22,908 nt of DNA from an uncultured Ruminococcus sp. Lineage in GTDB: Bacteria; Bacillota; Clostridia; Oscillospirales; Ruminococcaceae. Position 1 is the first letter of the stretch. Each line of letters opens with the position of its first letter. Of the stretch, positions 13,210 to 20,763 are shown one piece after another. Where the stretch lies: contig UQEM01000026.1 of the NCBI GenBank assembly GCA_900540005.1, positions 1 to 22,908 on the forward strand, given 5' to 3'. Position numbers and translations under genes: made by a program. The notes beneath the pieces were generated by a model, which searched no databases, had not been told where the DNA came from, and saw only the letters and a list, made by a program, of their open reading frames with translations.

Positions 13210-13941
13210 TTACTTTTCCTTGCCGATCGCGTTTCTGAGCGCGCGAAGCTCGTCTGCGGTAAGCTCGCGGTATGAACCCGGCTTGAGCATTCCGAGTTTG
13301 AGCGGGCCGATACTGATTCTTCTGAGTCGTGCGACCTCAAGTCCGACTGCCTCGCACATTTTTCTTATCTGACGGTTTCTGCCCTCCTTGATAGTGATGA
13401 GCATTACCACTCTGCCCGGTTCCTTGTCCTTAACGACAACATTTGCCGGAAGCGTCTTTCTGCCGTCAATAACAACACCCTCAGCAAGCTGAACGAGCTG
13501 CTCGTCGCTGACATCTGGGCGAACCGTTACGCGGTAGGTCTTGCTGATGTGGCGGCTCGGGTGCATGATATCGTTCGCAAAATTTCCGTCATTTGTAAAC
13601 AGGAGCAGTCCCTCGGAATTTCTGTCAAGTCTGCCGACAGGATAAACGCGCTCCTCAACGTCCTCCAGAAGATCCATGACACATCGGCGGTCAAGCTCGT
13701 CCGAAACGGTCGTAACGTATCCGCGCGGCTTGTTCATCATAATGTATATGAAATTTTTCTTTCGCGGCAGGTAGATCCTCTCGCCGTCAATGGTTATGAG
13801 ATCCTTAAAGCCGCACTTGTCGCCGAGTTTTATCGGTCTGCCGTTTAGCTTGACTCTGCCCTGAGAAATAAGCTCTTCCGCCTTTCTTCTTGAGCAGAAT
13901 CCGCTGTCGGCTATCATTTTCTGAATTCTTATCTTTTCCAC
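13210..13941 (-). CDS. rluB: 23S rRNA pseudouridine synthase RluB-type
   Basis: A 243-residue RsuA/RluB/E/F-class enzyme. The N-terminal S4 RNA-binding domain spans about residues 1-48 (RIQKMIADSGFCSRRKAEE). The catalytic domain contains YPVGRLDRNSEGLLL, with the expected catalytic Asp106. E. coli RluB modifies U2605 of 23S rRNA; RsuA (16S) is the alternative, but linkage to scpAB and a D,D-carboxypeptidase is the usual Firmicute position of rluB. The start is GTG at 13941 (CAC on the plus strand), with GGAG just upstream. It lies 15 bases downstream of the carboxypeptidase gene and 20 bases upstream of metA. Confidence 0.9.
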   Translation of the reverse strand: MEKIRIQKMIADSGFCSRRKAEELISQGRVKLNGRPIKLGDKCGFKDLITIDGERIYLPRKKNFIYIMMNKPRGYVTTVSDELDRRCVMDLLEDVEERVYPVGRLDRNSEGLLLFTNDGNFANDIMHPSRHISKTYRVTVRPDVSDEQLVQLAEGVVIDGRKTLPANVVVKDKEPGRVVMLITIKEGRNRQIRKMCEAVGLEVARLRRISIGPLKLGMLKPGSYRELTADELRALRNAIGKEK

Positions 13942-13956
13942 TTTATCTCCAATCTC

Positions 13957-15108
13957 TCAGGAGAAAATGCTCCCGAGTCTCGTAAGTAACTTTTTGAATT
14001 TGTTTTGTGTTTTGCTTTTATCCTTTGACTGAGCTTTCGCGATCTCCTCCCCTGCACAAAGCGGTATCCTGCGTATCTCCCTGCCGTTATAGGTTATTTC
14101 AAGCTGAGCAAGTTCATCGCCTGCGGCAACAGGTGCATACACAAATGGCGATGAGATGACCGTATACTGCAAATCAGAAGGCTTTGCCGCAAGAGCCGTT
14201 ATCGAAACTCCGTCCTCGCCGGCAGTAAGAGTGACCTTACCGGAAACTCCCCCCACAACGTCAAGCGAAAGGTTTTCAGGTAACTCTGCTTCAACGGCGC
14301 TGACCGTCTCAAAGCCGTAATCATACATTGCGATGTGGTCGTCCCAGTCATTGCGGTCATTCAGCGTAACGCAAATGAGATCATCGCCACCGCGCTCGCA
14401 GGCAGAGACGAGACAGCGTCCCGCCTCATCGGTAAATCCCGTTTTCACGCCGTAAACTCCGTCACACATCGTGAGGAGCTTGTTGGTGTTTTTCAGCCAG
14501 CGCTCATAAGGAGGATTGCCGAATTCAAGCTTTTTAGTCTCGGACGAACATATTTCGCGGAATGTCTCATTTTTCAGAGCCTCACGCGCAAGGATCGCCA
14601 TATCGTAAGCGGACGAACCGTGACCCTCACCCTCAAGACCCGAGGGCGTTACAAAATAGGTGTGCGAAAGTCCAAGCTGCTGCGCGCGTTCATTCATAAG
14701 TTCTGCAAAGGCTGGAATACTCCCTGCAAGCTTAACGGCAGCCGCATTTGCCGCGTCATTTCCCGACGGCAGCAGCATTCCGCAGCACAGCGCGTACTTC
14801 GTGACGATATCGCCCTCCTGCAAGCCCATTGACGAACCCTCGACCTTTATCGCCTCGCTGTCAACAACGAATTCCTCATCAAGGTTTCCGCTTTCAAGAC
14901 ACAGCAGCGTGGTCATTATCTTAGTGGTGCTTGCCATGGGCAGCTTTTCGCGGCAGTTTTTCTCAAAAACTATTTCGCCCGTATCGGCTGAGATAAGCAC
15001 AGCTCCCTTTGCCAAAATTTCGGGCGGATTCGCGGCTTTGGCAGTCAATGCGCCCGAACTGCCGCAGATCACGAACGCCGATATCATAACAATAAACAGC
15101 TTTTTCAT
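13957..15108 (-). CDS. D-alanyl-D-alanine carboxypeptidase (S11, DacB/DacF type)
   Basis: A 383-residue exported enzyme that removes the terminal D-Ala of peptidoglycan stem peptides and so limits cross-linking. A signal peptide occupies about residues 1-26 (MKKLFIVMISAFVICGSSGA, cut near AKA). The S11 motifs are Ser60-Thr-Thr-Lys63, Ser115-Gly-Asn117 and Lys222-Thr-Gly224. A PBP5-type C-terminal beta domain ends in a basic amphipathic tail (KFKKLLTRLGSIFS) that probably anchors it to the membrane. Position beside scpAB, gerW and rluB matches the sporulation-associated dacB/dacF genes, but DacA-type function is not excluded. AGGAGG-like GGAGGAT precedes the ATG. The 111-base gap upstream contains a small ACAAAAA/TTTTTGT hairpin (15122-15138) and no promoter I trust. 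Confidence 0.92.
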   Translation of the reverse strand: MKKLFIVMISAFVICGSSGALTAKAANPPEILAKGAVLISADTGEIVFEKNCREKLPMASTTKIMTTLLCLESGNLDEEFVVDSEAIKVEGSSMGLQEGDIVTKYALCCGMLLPSGNDAANAAAVKLAGSIPAFAELMNERAQQLGLSHTYFVTPSGLEGEGHGSSAYDMAILAREALKNETFREICSSETKKLEFGNPPYERWLKNTNKLLTMCDGVYGVKTGFTDEAGRCLVSACERGGDDLICVTLNDRNDWDDHIAMYDYGFETVSAVEAELPENLSLDVVGGVSGKVTLTAGEDGVSITALAAKPSDLQYTVISSPFVYAPVAAGDELAQLEITYNGREIRRIPLCAGEEIAKAQSKDKSKTQNKFKKLLTRLGSIFS

Positions 15109-15219
15109 TCACATATCCTCCACAAAAACACTTTTTGTACAGAATATGCTGTTTTTCCCGTCATTATGCAGAATTGCCGCCAAACAGGAAAAGCTGTTCA
15201 GCGTTACGCGCAAAAGCGA

Positions 15220-15624
15220 TCACTCCACAGAGACTTCCTCATCATCGCCTTTTTTCTTGCCTATAAAGCTGCTGACATAGCTGACGATATCGGGGAACTT
15301 GTCGATAACTGTATCAATAGCTCCGCCCGATGTCTCCATGCGAACCATTCTCGCGTTTCCGTCGGGAGAAACCACAAGGAAACCCTCTGGCTTTATGGAA
15401 ACGCCTGCTCCTGCGCCGCCCCCGAAAAGGTTCTTGTCATACTTTGAGGGAATATCGGAGCCGCCGCCGCCAAAACCGTATGAAACCTTTGAAATAGGAA
15501 TGATCGTAACGCCGTTGTCAAGATTTATCGGCTCGCCGATAATGGAATTAACGTCAGCCATTTCCTTGACCTTTTCCATTGAAATTCCGAGCATTTCACT
15601 CAAAGGAGTATTATTTCCGTTCAT
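15220..15624 (-). CDS. gerW: GerW family sporulation protein (YtfJ)
   Basis: A 134-residue protein of the GerW/YtfJ family. The family core is visible: VNSIIGEPINLDNGVTIIPI, SKVSYGFGGGGSD, then GGGAGAGVSIKPEGFLVV, followed by a hydrophobic segment near VIDKFPDIVSYVSSFIG and an acidic tail. In Bacillus, GerW is made in the forespore and is needed for normal L-alanine germination; homologues also occur in organisms not known to sporulate. The ATG is preceded by AGAGAGG. Adjacent to a DUF2953 gene, as in Bacillus (ytfI-ytfJ). Its presence suggests, but does not prove, sporulation capacity. Confidence 0.9.
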   Translation of the reverse strand: MNGNNTPLSEMLGISMEKVKEMADVNSIIGEPINLDNGVTIIPISKVSYGFGGGGSDIPSKYDKNLFGGGAGAGVSIKPEGFLVVSPDGNARMVRMETSGGAIDTVIDKFPDIVSYVSSFIGKKKGDDEEVSVE

Positions 15625-15644
15625 TATAAAACCTCTCTTTTTCG

Positions 15645-16520
15645 TTATTCCTGCACAGCGGCAGTCTTTTTAAGCTTTCTTTCCTTCAGCTTTTTGGGTA
15701 ATAATATTCTGAAAATATATGTCATCAGGAACCATATTCCCGATATGACCAATGTTCCTAAGCGGAAACTTACACTGACCGAAACGTCCCAGCGGCTCTT
15801 GTTCAGACTGAAACCCGGATTTATGTCTACGGTCTTGATACGCAGGTCGAATATCCTGCCGAGCACAGCAAGTCCGTTGTAGGTGACTGCGCATATCCTG
15901 CCGTATTTCAGCGCACAGTCATAAGCGTCCTCGTTTGCTGAAATGAGATCAATGTACACATCGCTGAGATGTATCCCCTTGAAAATTTTCTTTATGGGAT
16001 ACTTTGCGCTGTTCCATATTTCAAGGAGCGAACCGATTTTTTCCGCGGCAGACTTCACTCCGGACGGAATCCCGTCATCTTCGTCTCCCAGATCCTCATT
16101 ATCGGCAGATCGGAGTTCTTCTGCTGCCGGTTCGGAATGGCTCTCGCTGTTTTCGGCAATAGTTTCCTCTGCTTCCGATTTTTCGGGCACATCAGGTTCT
16201 TCATCTGCTTCATGAGTATCGGGAGCTGCACTCTCATCAGGAGTTTCTTCTGCGTCAGAAGATACAGCCGAATCTTCCTCCTGAGAGTCGTCCGACTCTG
16301 ACTTCTGCGGAGTTTTACGGCGCTTTCTGAGCCACGCAATCGCTCCGCCGCCATTTGAATCGGTTACATTCAAGAATGAAACCTTGATCTTATACGACAG
16401 CTTTTCGTCGATAAAGCTTATCTCAGCTCCGACAGGCACAGCAAGCACTATAAGAATAATGCCCAGAACGGCAAGGATAATATACAGCAGTATTTTTAAT
16501 ATCAAGAGCACTACACCCAT
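15645..16520 (-). CDS. DUF2953 family membrane protein (YtfI-like)
   Basis: A 291-residue protein. An N-terminal membrane helix (about 3-30) is followed by a short basic stretch. A strongly acidic low-complexity region spans about 73-150 (many Glu, Asp, Ser; for instance SESDDSQEEDSAVSSDAEE). The C-terminal DUF2953 domain contains YDCALKYGRICAVTYNGLA and KTVDINPGF, with a final hydrophobic segment (about 255-275) and a basic end. Function unknown; it is the usual neighbour of gerW, and sporulation linkage is assumed from that. The acidic insert is far longer than needed and is probably disordered. The ATG follows GGAGTGAC. The gene lies 19 bases downstream of scpB. Confidence 0.75.
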   Translation of the reverse strand: MGVVLLILKILLYIILAVLGIILIVLAVPVGAEISFIDEKLSYKIKVSFLNVTDSNGGGAIAWLRKRRKTPQKSESDDSQEEDSAVSSDAEETPDESAAPDTHEADEEPDVPEKSEAEETIAENSESHSEPAAEELRSADNEDLGDEDDGIPSGVKSAAEKIGSLLEIWNSAKYPIKKIFKGIHLSDVYIDLISANEDAYDCALKYGRICAVTYNGLAVLGRIFDLRIKTVDINPGFSLNKSRWDVSVSVSFRLGTLVISGIWFLMTYIFRILLPKKLKERKLKKTAAVQE

Positions 16521-16539
16521 TATGTCACTCCTAATTATC

Positions 16540-17118
16540 TTAATTCAGGCACTCTTCATGCTCCGCCTCTTCCTCTCTGAGAAGAGCATCTACGTCCTCC
16601 GTGGTCACTTGTCCGGGAAGGATCGGCAGATCATCGGTAGATGCCAGACCAAAGCTGCGCAGGAAAACAGGAGTCGTGCGGTAAACTATCGGCTTTCCGG
16701 GAATGTCAAGCCTGCCTGCCTCCTCGATGAGTCCCTTTTCAACAAGATTATTGACAACAGATGAGCTGTCAATACCTCTGACATTCTCAATAAAGCCTTT
16801 TGAAACAGGCTGATTGTAAGCAATTATCGTAAGAGTTTCCATTGCCGCATTTGAAAGCGGCGTACTGCGCTTTGTTTCAAGCGCTGTCTTTATCATCGGA
16901 GCAAATTCCTCGCGCGTGCACATCTGATAGCTGCTGTCGAGCTTTTTTATGCACAGTCCGCTGCCGCAGTCGTCATAGCGTTCGTTGAGCAGCCGCACGA
17001 GCCTTGGGATAGTTCCCACGTCAACTCCGCTTGCTTCGGAAAGGCGGTATATTTCAATGGGATCGCCGCTTGCAAAGAGAATAGCCTCTATTGCTCCGAG
17101 CTTTTTTGTGATTTCCAA
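16540..17118 (-). CDS. scpB: Segregation and condensation protein B
   Basis: A 192-residue protein with two winged-helix domains. It dimerises and binds the middle of ScpA in the SMC-ScpAB condensin that folds and separates sister chromosomes. Family landmarks are GAIEAILFASGDPI (about 8-21), TPLSNAAMETLTIIAYNQPV (about 86-105), the SKGFIENVRGIDSSSVVNNL segment and GLIEEAGRLDIPGKP. The start is TTG at 17118, with GGAG 10 bases upstream. It overlaps the end of scpA by 31 bases in another frame, implying coupled translation in fixed ratio. Confidence 0.94.
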   Translation of the reverse strand: MEITKKLGAIEAILFASGDPIEIYRLSEASGVDVGTIPRLVRLLNERYDDCGSGLCIKKLDSSYQMCTREEFAPMIKTALETKRSTPLSNAAMETLTIIAYNQPVSKGFIENVRGIDSSSVVNNLVEKGLIEEAGRLDIPGKPIVYRTTPVFLRSFGLASTDDLPILPGQVTTEDVDALLREEEAEHEECLN

Positions 17119-17843
17119 GATTTTTTCACTCCGTTCTTTCTTCCCTTAAAGAAGATCATCGAATTATCTTCGCTTATCGTTATGCGCCCCGATTTCGTAA
17201 GTTCAAGGACTGCGAGGAATGTCGCAACTCTTGCGGAGCGGTCGGTGACTCCGACATAAAGCTTGTCCATAGCCACTTCGCCTGTCGAGTAAAGCTCCCT
17301 GAGAATATGCACGACCTTGGTCATTACCGAGACTATGCGCCTTTTCACGACGGAATTTATCTTATTTTCGACTTTCAGCTTCTGTCTTTCGTTCCTGATA
17401 GCCTTTGTGGAAAGCGCAGAATAGGCGATCGCGAGCCGCTCAGGTTCATGGACAAGGGTATACGTCATATCCGCCTTTATTTTCATCTGCCTGCGCACGA
17501 AAACATCTCCGCCGATATATCGCCTTGCGAGGTCGGCAGCCGCTATCTTGCACATAGAATACTCGATAAGTGCGCCCTCAAGTTCCTTTTTAAGCTGTTC
17601 CGCCTCCTCGGGACGCGTCAGCAGAAAGGCTGTCTTTATATAAATGAGTCTCGCAGCCATTTCGAGGAACTCCCCCGAAAGTTCAAGATCCTGCTCGTGC
17701 GCCTGATCCATGTACAGCAGATACTGCTCCAAAAGCTTTGATATCTCAATATCACAGATATTCAGCTTGTGCTTGGTGATAAGGTTCAGCAACAGGTCGA
17801 GAGGACCTTCAAACACCTCTAATTTGAACGAAATGCTCTCCAT
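17088..17843 (-). CDS. scpA: Segregation and condensation protein A
   Basis: A 251-residue kleisin that bridges the SMC heads. The N-terminal SMC-neck-binding helix domain starts FKLEVFEGPLDLLLNLI, and the C-terminal winged helix (VATFLAVLELTKSGRI) binds the SMC cap. An in-frame ATG four codons upstream (17855) exists. The ATG at 17843 is preferred: it gives the family's usual short N-terminus and forms a TAATG overlap with the stop of the site-2 protease gene, typical of coupled genes. It is followed by scpB with a 31-base overlap. Confidence 0.94.
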   Translation of the reverse strand: MESISFKLEVFEGPLDLLLNLITKHKLNICDIEISKLLEQYLLYMDQAHEQDLELSGEFLEMAARLIYIKTAFLLTRPEEAEQLKKELEGALIEYSMCKIAAADLARRYIGGDVFVRRQMKIKADMTYTLVHEPERLAIAYSALSTKAIRNERQKLKVENKINSVVKRRIVSVMTKVVHILRELYSTGEVAMDKLYVGVTDRSARVATFLAVLELTKSGRITISEDNSMIFFKGRKNGVKKSWKSQKSSEQ

Positions 17844-18529
17844 TACCAGCCCCATTTAACTCTCGGTATCCACGAAACCGCTTTCCAGAGAGCGTTGCTT
17901 ACAAAATCAGTCACTATATAAAGAGGATTGTGAGCAGAAGGAATGTAGGAAAGTCCAAGAATGACCACAATGAACGCAAATGTTACTTCGCGCTGATGAC
18001 GATAGAACCAGCGGTCTACCTTTTCACTTGTAAAATAGCTCAGTACGTTGTATCCGTCAAGAGGTGGGATAGGAATGAGGTTGAATACTGCCAGTCCGAC
18101 ATTCACCTGAAACAGAAAGCTCAGAAGCAGCAGAACGCATGACATGGTCGTTACTTCAGAGCTGACCAAAGCCATGAGCCCGCTTTTAGTACAGATGATA
18201 ATATTGTAGGCGATTCCGGCTACAAAAGCTGCAAGCAGATTCGATACAGGGCCTGCAAGAGCGGTGAGCGAGATCCCTGCACGATATTTTTTCATTCGCA
18301 AAGGATTTATAGGAACAGGCTTTGCCCAGCCGAATCCCGTAAGTACCATGAGCAGTCCGCCAAACGGATCAAGGTGTGCAAGCGGATTCAGTGAGATCCT
18401 TCCCTGACGCTCAGCGGTATCGTCTCCGAACCACTTTGCGACCAGAGCATGAGCGGATTCATGCAGAGGAAGCACCAAAAGCATTGTTATTATTCGTGAA
18501 AAGTACTTTATAAAAACCGTAATATCCAT
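17843..18529 (-). CDS. Site-2 protease family (M50) membrane metalloprotease
   Basis: A 228-residue polytopic membrane protein. The zinc motif His23-Glu24-x2-His27 (HESAH) lies in the first helix. The second metal-ligand motif is PIPPLDGYN with Asp158, followed by further hydrophobic helices. It belongs to the short group III M50 proteases (YwhC-type), which lack a PDZ domain and cut substrates within the membrane; targets are unknown. It is the first gene of the minus-strand operon and the usual partner of scpAB in Clostridia. AAAGGAT precedes the ATG, and the promoter lies 45-73 bases upstream. Confidence 0.92.
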   Translation of the reverse strand: MDITVFIKYFSRIITMLLVLPLHESAHALVAKWFGDDTAERQGRISLNPLAHLDPFGGLLMVLTGFGWAKPVPINPLRMKKYRAGISLTALAGPVSNLLAAFVAGIAYNIIICTKSGLMALVSSEVTTMSCVLLLLSFLFQVNVGLAVFNLIPIPPLDGYNVLSYFTSEKVDRWFYRHQREVTFAFIVVILGLSYIPSAHNPLYIVTDFVSNALWKAVSWIPRVKWGW

Positions 18530-18573
18530 ATTGATCCTTTCATCTGTTTCGTTTGTGAAGTTACATACATTAT

Positions 18574-18602
18574 ATTATACTACATAACGGTATATTTTTC
18601 AA
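18574..18602 (-). promoter_or_regulatory. Promoter of the minus-strand operon (M50 to DUF4190-like gene)
   Basis: On the minus strand TTGAAA (18597-18602) and TATAAT (18574-18579) with a 17-base spacer. It is the only convincing promoter I find for the nine co-oriented genes down to 11587. It diverges from the rpmB promoter, with a very AT-rich 57-base stretch in between. Confidence 0.8.
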
Positions 18603-18659
18603 GTAAAATGATGAAATTTATGATTTCCAAAATTTTTTCAAGTTTTTTTTAAAAAAGGC

Positions 18660-18688
18660 TTGCTTTTTTTTTCATTATGTGCTAAAAT
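18660..18688 (+). promoter_or_regulatory. Promoter for rpmB
   Basis: TTGCTT (18660-18665) and TAAAAT (18683-18688) with a 17-base spacer and TG at 18680-18681 (extended -10). A run of T8A6 (about 18643-18656) just upstream could act as an UP element. The short leader contains two small hairpins: CTTTAT/ATAAAG (18700-18717) and CTTG/CAAG (18720-18731). Confidence 0.75.
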
Positions 18689-18749
18689 AATCATGTTGTC
18701 TTTATTTGATGATAAAGAACTTGTAATCAAGATAAGGAGGTGCAGCCTA

Positions 18750-18935
18750 ATGGCAAAATGTGATATCTGCGGTAAGGGCGTTACTTTTGGTATAAAGGTA
18801 TCTCACTCACACAGACGCACTAACAGAACATGGAAGCCTAATGTAAAGCGTGTAAAGGCTATCGTCAAGGGTACTCCTTGTCATATCTACGCTTGCTCAA
18901 GATGCCTGCGTTCCGGTAAGGTTGAAAGAGCATAA
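18750..18935 (+). CDS. rpmB: 50S ribosomal protein L28
   Basis: A 61-residue ribosomal protein, part of the large subunit near the E site. The sequence starts MAKCDICGKGVTFG and contains VSHSHRRTNRTWKPN. Cysteines at 4, 7, 49 and 52 (CDIC and CSRC) form the zinc-ribbon of the C+ form, so no zinc-free C- substitution is visible here. AAGGAGGTG (18734-18742) is a near-perfect ribosome site 7 bases before the ATG; in-frame codons upstream are leader. Monocistronic, with its own promoter and terminator. Confidence 0.97.
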   Translation: MAKCDICGKGVTFGIKVSHSHRRTNRTWKPNVKRVKAIVKGTPCHIYACSRCLRSGKVERA

Positions 18936-18955
18936 TCAGGTAATTTCCGGATATC

Positions 18956-18988
18956 AGAGCTGCGCAGCCGCGCGGCTCTTTTATTTTT
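18956..18988 (+). terminator. Rho-independent terminator of rpmB
   Basis: AGAGCTGCGC (18956-18965) pairs with GCGCGGCTCT (18970-18979; one G-U pair) around AGCC, followed by TTTATTTTT. Confidence 0.92.
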
Positions 18989-18999
18989 CATGCGGAGTA

Positions 19000-19028
19000 T
19001 TGCTTTTATCACTTAAATATGTTATAAT
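19000..19028 (+). promoter_or_regulatory. Promoter for gltX and the MetRS-like gene
   Basis: TTGCTT (19000-19005) and TATAAT (19023-19028) with a 17-base spacer and TG at 19020-19021 (extended -10). This is the same layout as the zapA promoter. Confidence 0.82.
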
Positions 19029-19043
19029 ATAACATTAGCTTTA

Positions 19044-19067
19044 GTCAGCGCCGTGCAGAACGCTGAC
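19044..19067 (+). promoter_or_regulatory. Hairpin in the gltX leader
   Basis: GTCAGCG (19044-19050) pairs with CGCTGAC (19061-19067) around a 10-base loop. The leader is only about 68 bases from the predicted start and has no terminator, so this is not a T-box. It could be a 5' stability hairpin. Confidence 0.5.
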
Positions 19068-19102
19068 GACTTCAATATTATCTGAATAAAGGATTGGTTT
19101 TA

Positions 19103-20743
19103 ATGGATTATAATGCACTTGCAGAGCTTCTTTTCCCGGAGAGCACCCTTACCCGCGAGGACATCGAAGCAAGATACCCCGAGCGTGACCTTCCCGAGGG
19201 CGCGTTCGTAACGAGAATCGGCCCGAGCCCGACGGGATTCGTCCACCTCGGAAACCTCTACAACGCTGTAATTGCCGAGCGTATCGCGCACCAGTCGGGC
19301 GGAGTCTTTTATCTCCGTATCGAGGATACCGACAGCAAACGTGAAGTTGAGGGCGCAGTCGAGACTCTCATCAACGCAATGGCTTACTTCGGAGTCACAT
19401 TCGACGAAGGTGCAACTGCTGACGGAGATAACGGAAAATACGGCCCCTACCGCCAGAGACAGCGCAAGGAGATATACCACGTTTTCGCAAAGGAGCTCGT
19501 TCAGCGCGGACTCGCTTACCCGTGTTTTCTCACTGCCGAGGAAATAGACGCTATCCGCGAACAGCAGACCGCCAATAAGGAAAATCCCGGAATTTACGGA
19601 AAATACGCTGAAAAGAGCCGCAGTCTCACTCTTGAGCAGATAAGTGAGAATATCAAGGCAGGCAAGGAATGGGTGCTCCGTTTCAAGGGCACTGAGACTG
19701 ACGAACATATAACCGTTGAAGACGCTATCCGCGGAAAGCTCGAAATGCCGCGCAACAACATGGATTTCGTACTTCTGAAAAGCGACGGTATCCCAACTTA
19801 CCACTTCGCTCACGTTATAGACGACCACTTCATGCGCTCGACCCACGTTATCCGCGGTGAGGAGTGGATATCATCGCTCCCCATGCACGTTGAACTTTTC
19901 AACACACTCGGCTGGAAACAGCCCATTTACTGCCACACAGCTACTCTCATGAAATTCGAAAACGGCAGCAAGCGCAAGCTTTCCAAGAGAAAAGACCCCG
20001 AACTCGCCCTCACCTACTATCAGCAGGAGGGTATCTGCCCCGAAGCTGTATGGGAGTTCCTGCTCACGCTGCTCAACTCCAACTTTGAAGAGTGGCGCAT
20101 TGCAAATCCCGAGGCTGATTTCCACGATTTCTCGTACACCATTGAGAAGATGTCTATCTCGGGCGCTCTCGTGGACATGGACAAGCTCCGCGATATCTCC
20201 AAAAATGTCATCTGCCGTATGTCTGCACAGCAGGTTTTCGACGGCTGGAAGGACTGGTGCGAGGAGTACAATGCCGAGTACGCCGACCTCATCAAAAAAT
20301 ATCCCGAGCGCACGCTCGCTGCCATCAATGTCGGAAGAGGCGGAGCTAAGCCGCGTAAGGACATCGAAACATGGAAACAGGCGTGTGACTTCATGAGTTT
20401 CTACTACGATGAGACCTTTAAGGTCTCCGATCCGATGCCCGAGGAGTGCGACGATGAGACAAGAAAGCTCTTCTTCGCAAAGTACCTTGAAAGCTATGAC
20501 CATGCCGATGATTCGTCAGAATGGTTCGCCAAAGTCAAGGTCATCACCGAGGAACTTGGCTTTGCCGTAAAGCCTAAGGACTACAAGAAGAATCCCGACC
20601 AGTTCAAGGGAAGTATCGTTCACATCACAAATATGCTCAGGATCGCGCTGACAGGTCACGCAAATGCTCCCGACATCTGGGAAGTTAGCCACGTTCTCGG
20701 TGAGGACATCGTAAGAGCGCGCATGGACAGATTTGCCAAGTAA
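19103..20743 (+). CDS. gltX: Glutamate--tRNA ligase
   Basis: A 546-residue class I aminoacyl-tRNA synthetase that charges tRNA-Glu (and, in Gram-positives, usually tRNA-Gln for later amidation). The HIGH-type motif is His48-Leu-Gly-Asn51 within GPSPTGFVHLGN. The KMSKS-type motif is Lys292-Leu-Ser-Lys-Arg296 (KLSKRKDP). RFKGTE and VIRGEEWISSLPMH mark the catalytic domain. Compared with the usual 470-500 residues it is long: about 34 residues precede the Rossmann start and there are extra stretches in the catalytic and C-terminal parts. A TTG three codons upstream (19094) is in frame; the ATG at 19103, with AAGGA 9 bases ahead, is preferred. It is followed after 20 bases by the MetRS-like gene. 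Confidence 0.95.
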   Translation: MDYNALAELLFPESTLTREDIEARYPERDLPEGAFVTRIGPSPTGFVHLGNLYNAVIAERIAHQSGGVFYLRIEDTDSKREVEGAVETLINAMAYFGVTFDEGATADGDNGKYGPYRQRQRKEIYHVFAKELVQRGLAYPCFLTAEEIDAIREQQTANKENPGIYGKYAEKSRSLTLEQISENIKAGKEWVLRFKGTETDEHITVEDAIRGKLEMPRNNMDFVLLKSDGIPTYHFAHVIDDHFMRSTHVIRGEEWISSLPMHVELFNTLGWKQPIYCHTATLMKFENGSKRKLSKRKDPELALTYYQQEGICPEAVWEFLLTLLNSNFEEWRIANPEADFHDFSYTIEKMSISGALVDMDKLRDISKNVICRMSAQQVFDGWKDWCEEYNAEYADLIKKYPERTLAAINVGRGGAKPRKDIETWKQACDFMSFYYDETFKVSDPMPEECDDETRKLFFAKYLESYDHADDSSEWFAKVKVITEELGFAVKPKDYKKNPDQFKGSIVHITNMLRIALTGHANAPDIWEVSHVLGEDIVRARMDRFAK

Positions 20744-20763
20744 TTATAAAAGAGGATTGGAAA

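Noticed and set aside
18989..19102. T-box riboswitch ahead of gltX
   Set aside because: The leader is only about 68 bases from the predicted start, has one short hairpin, and shows no terminator/antiterminator or T-box sequence.
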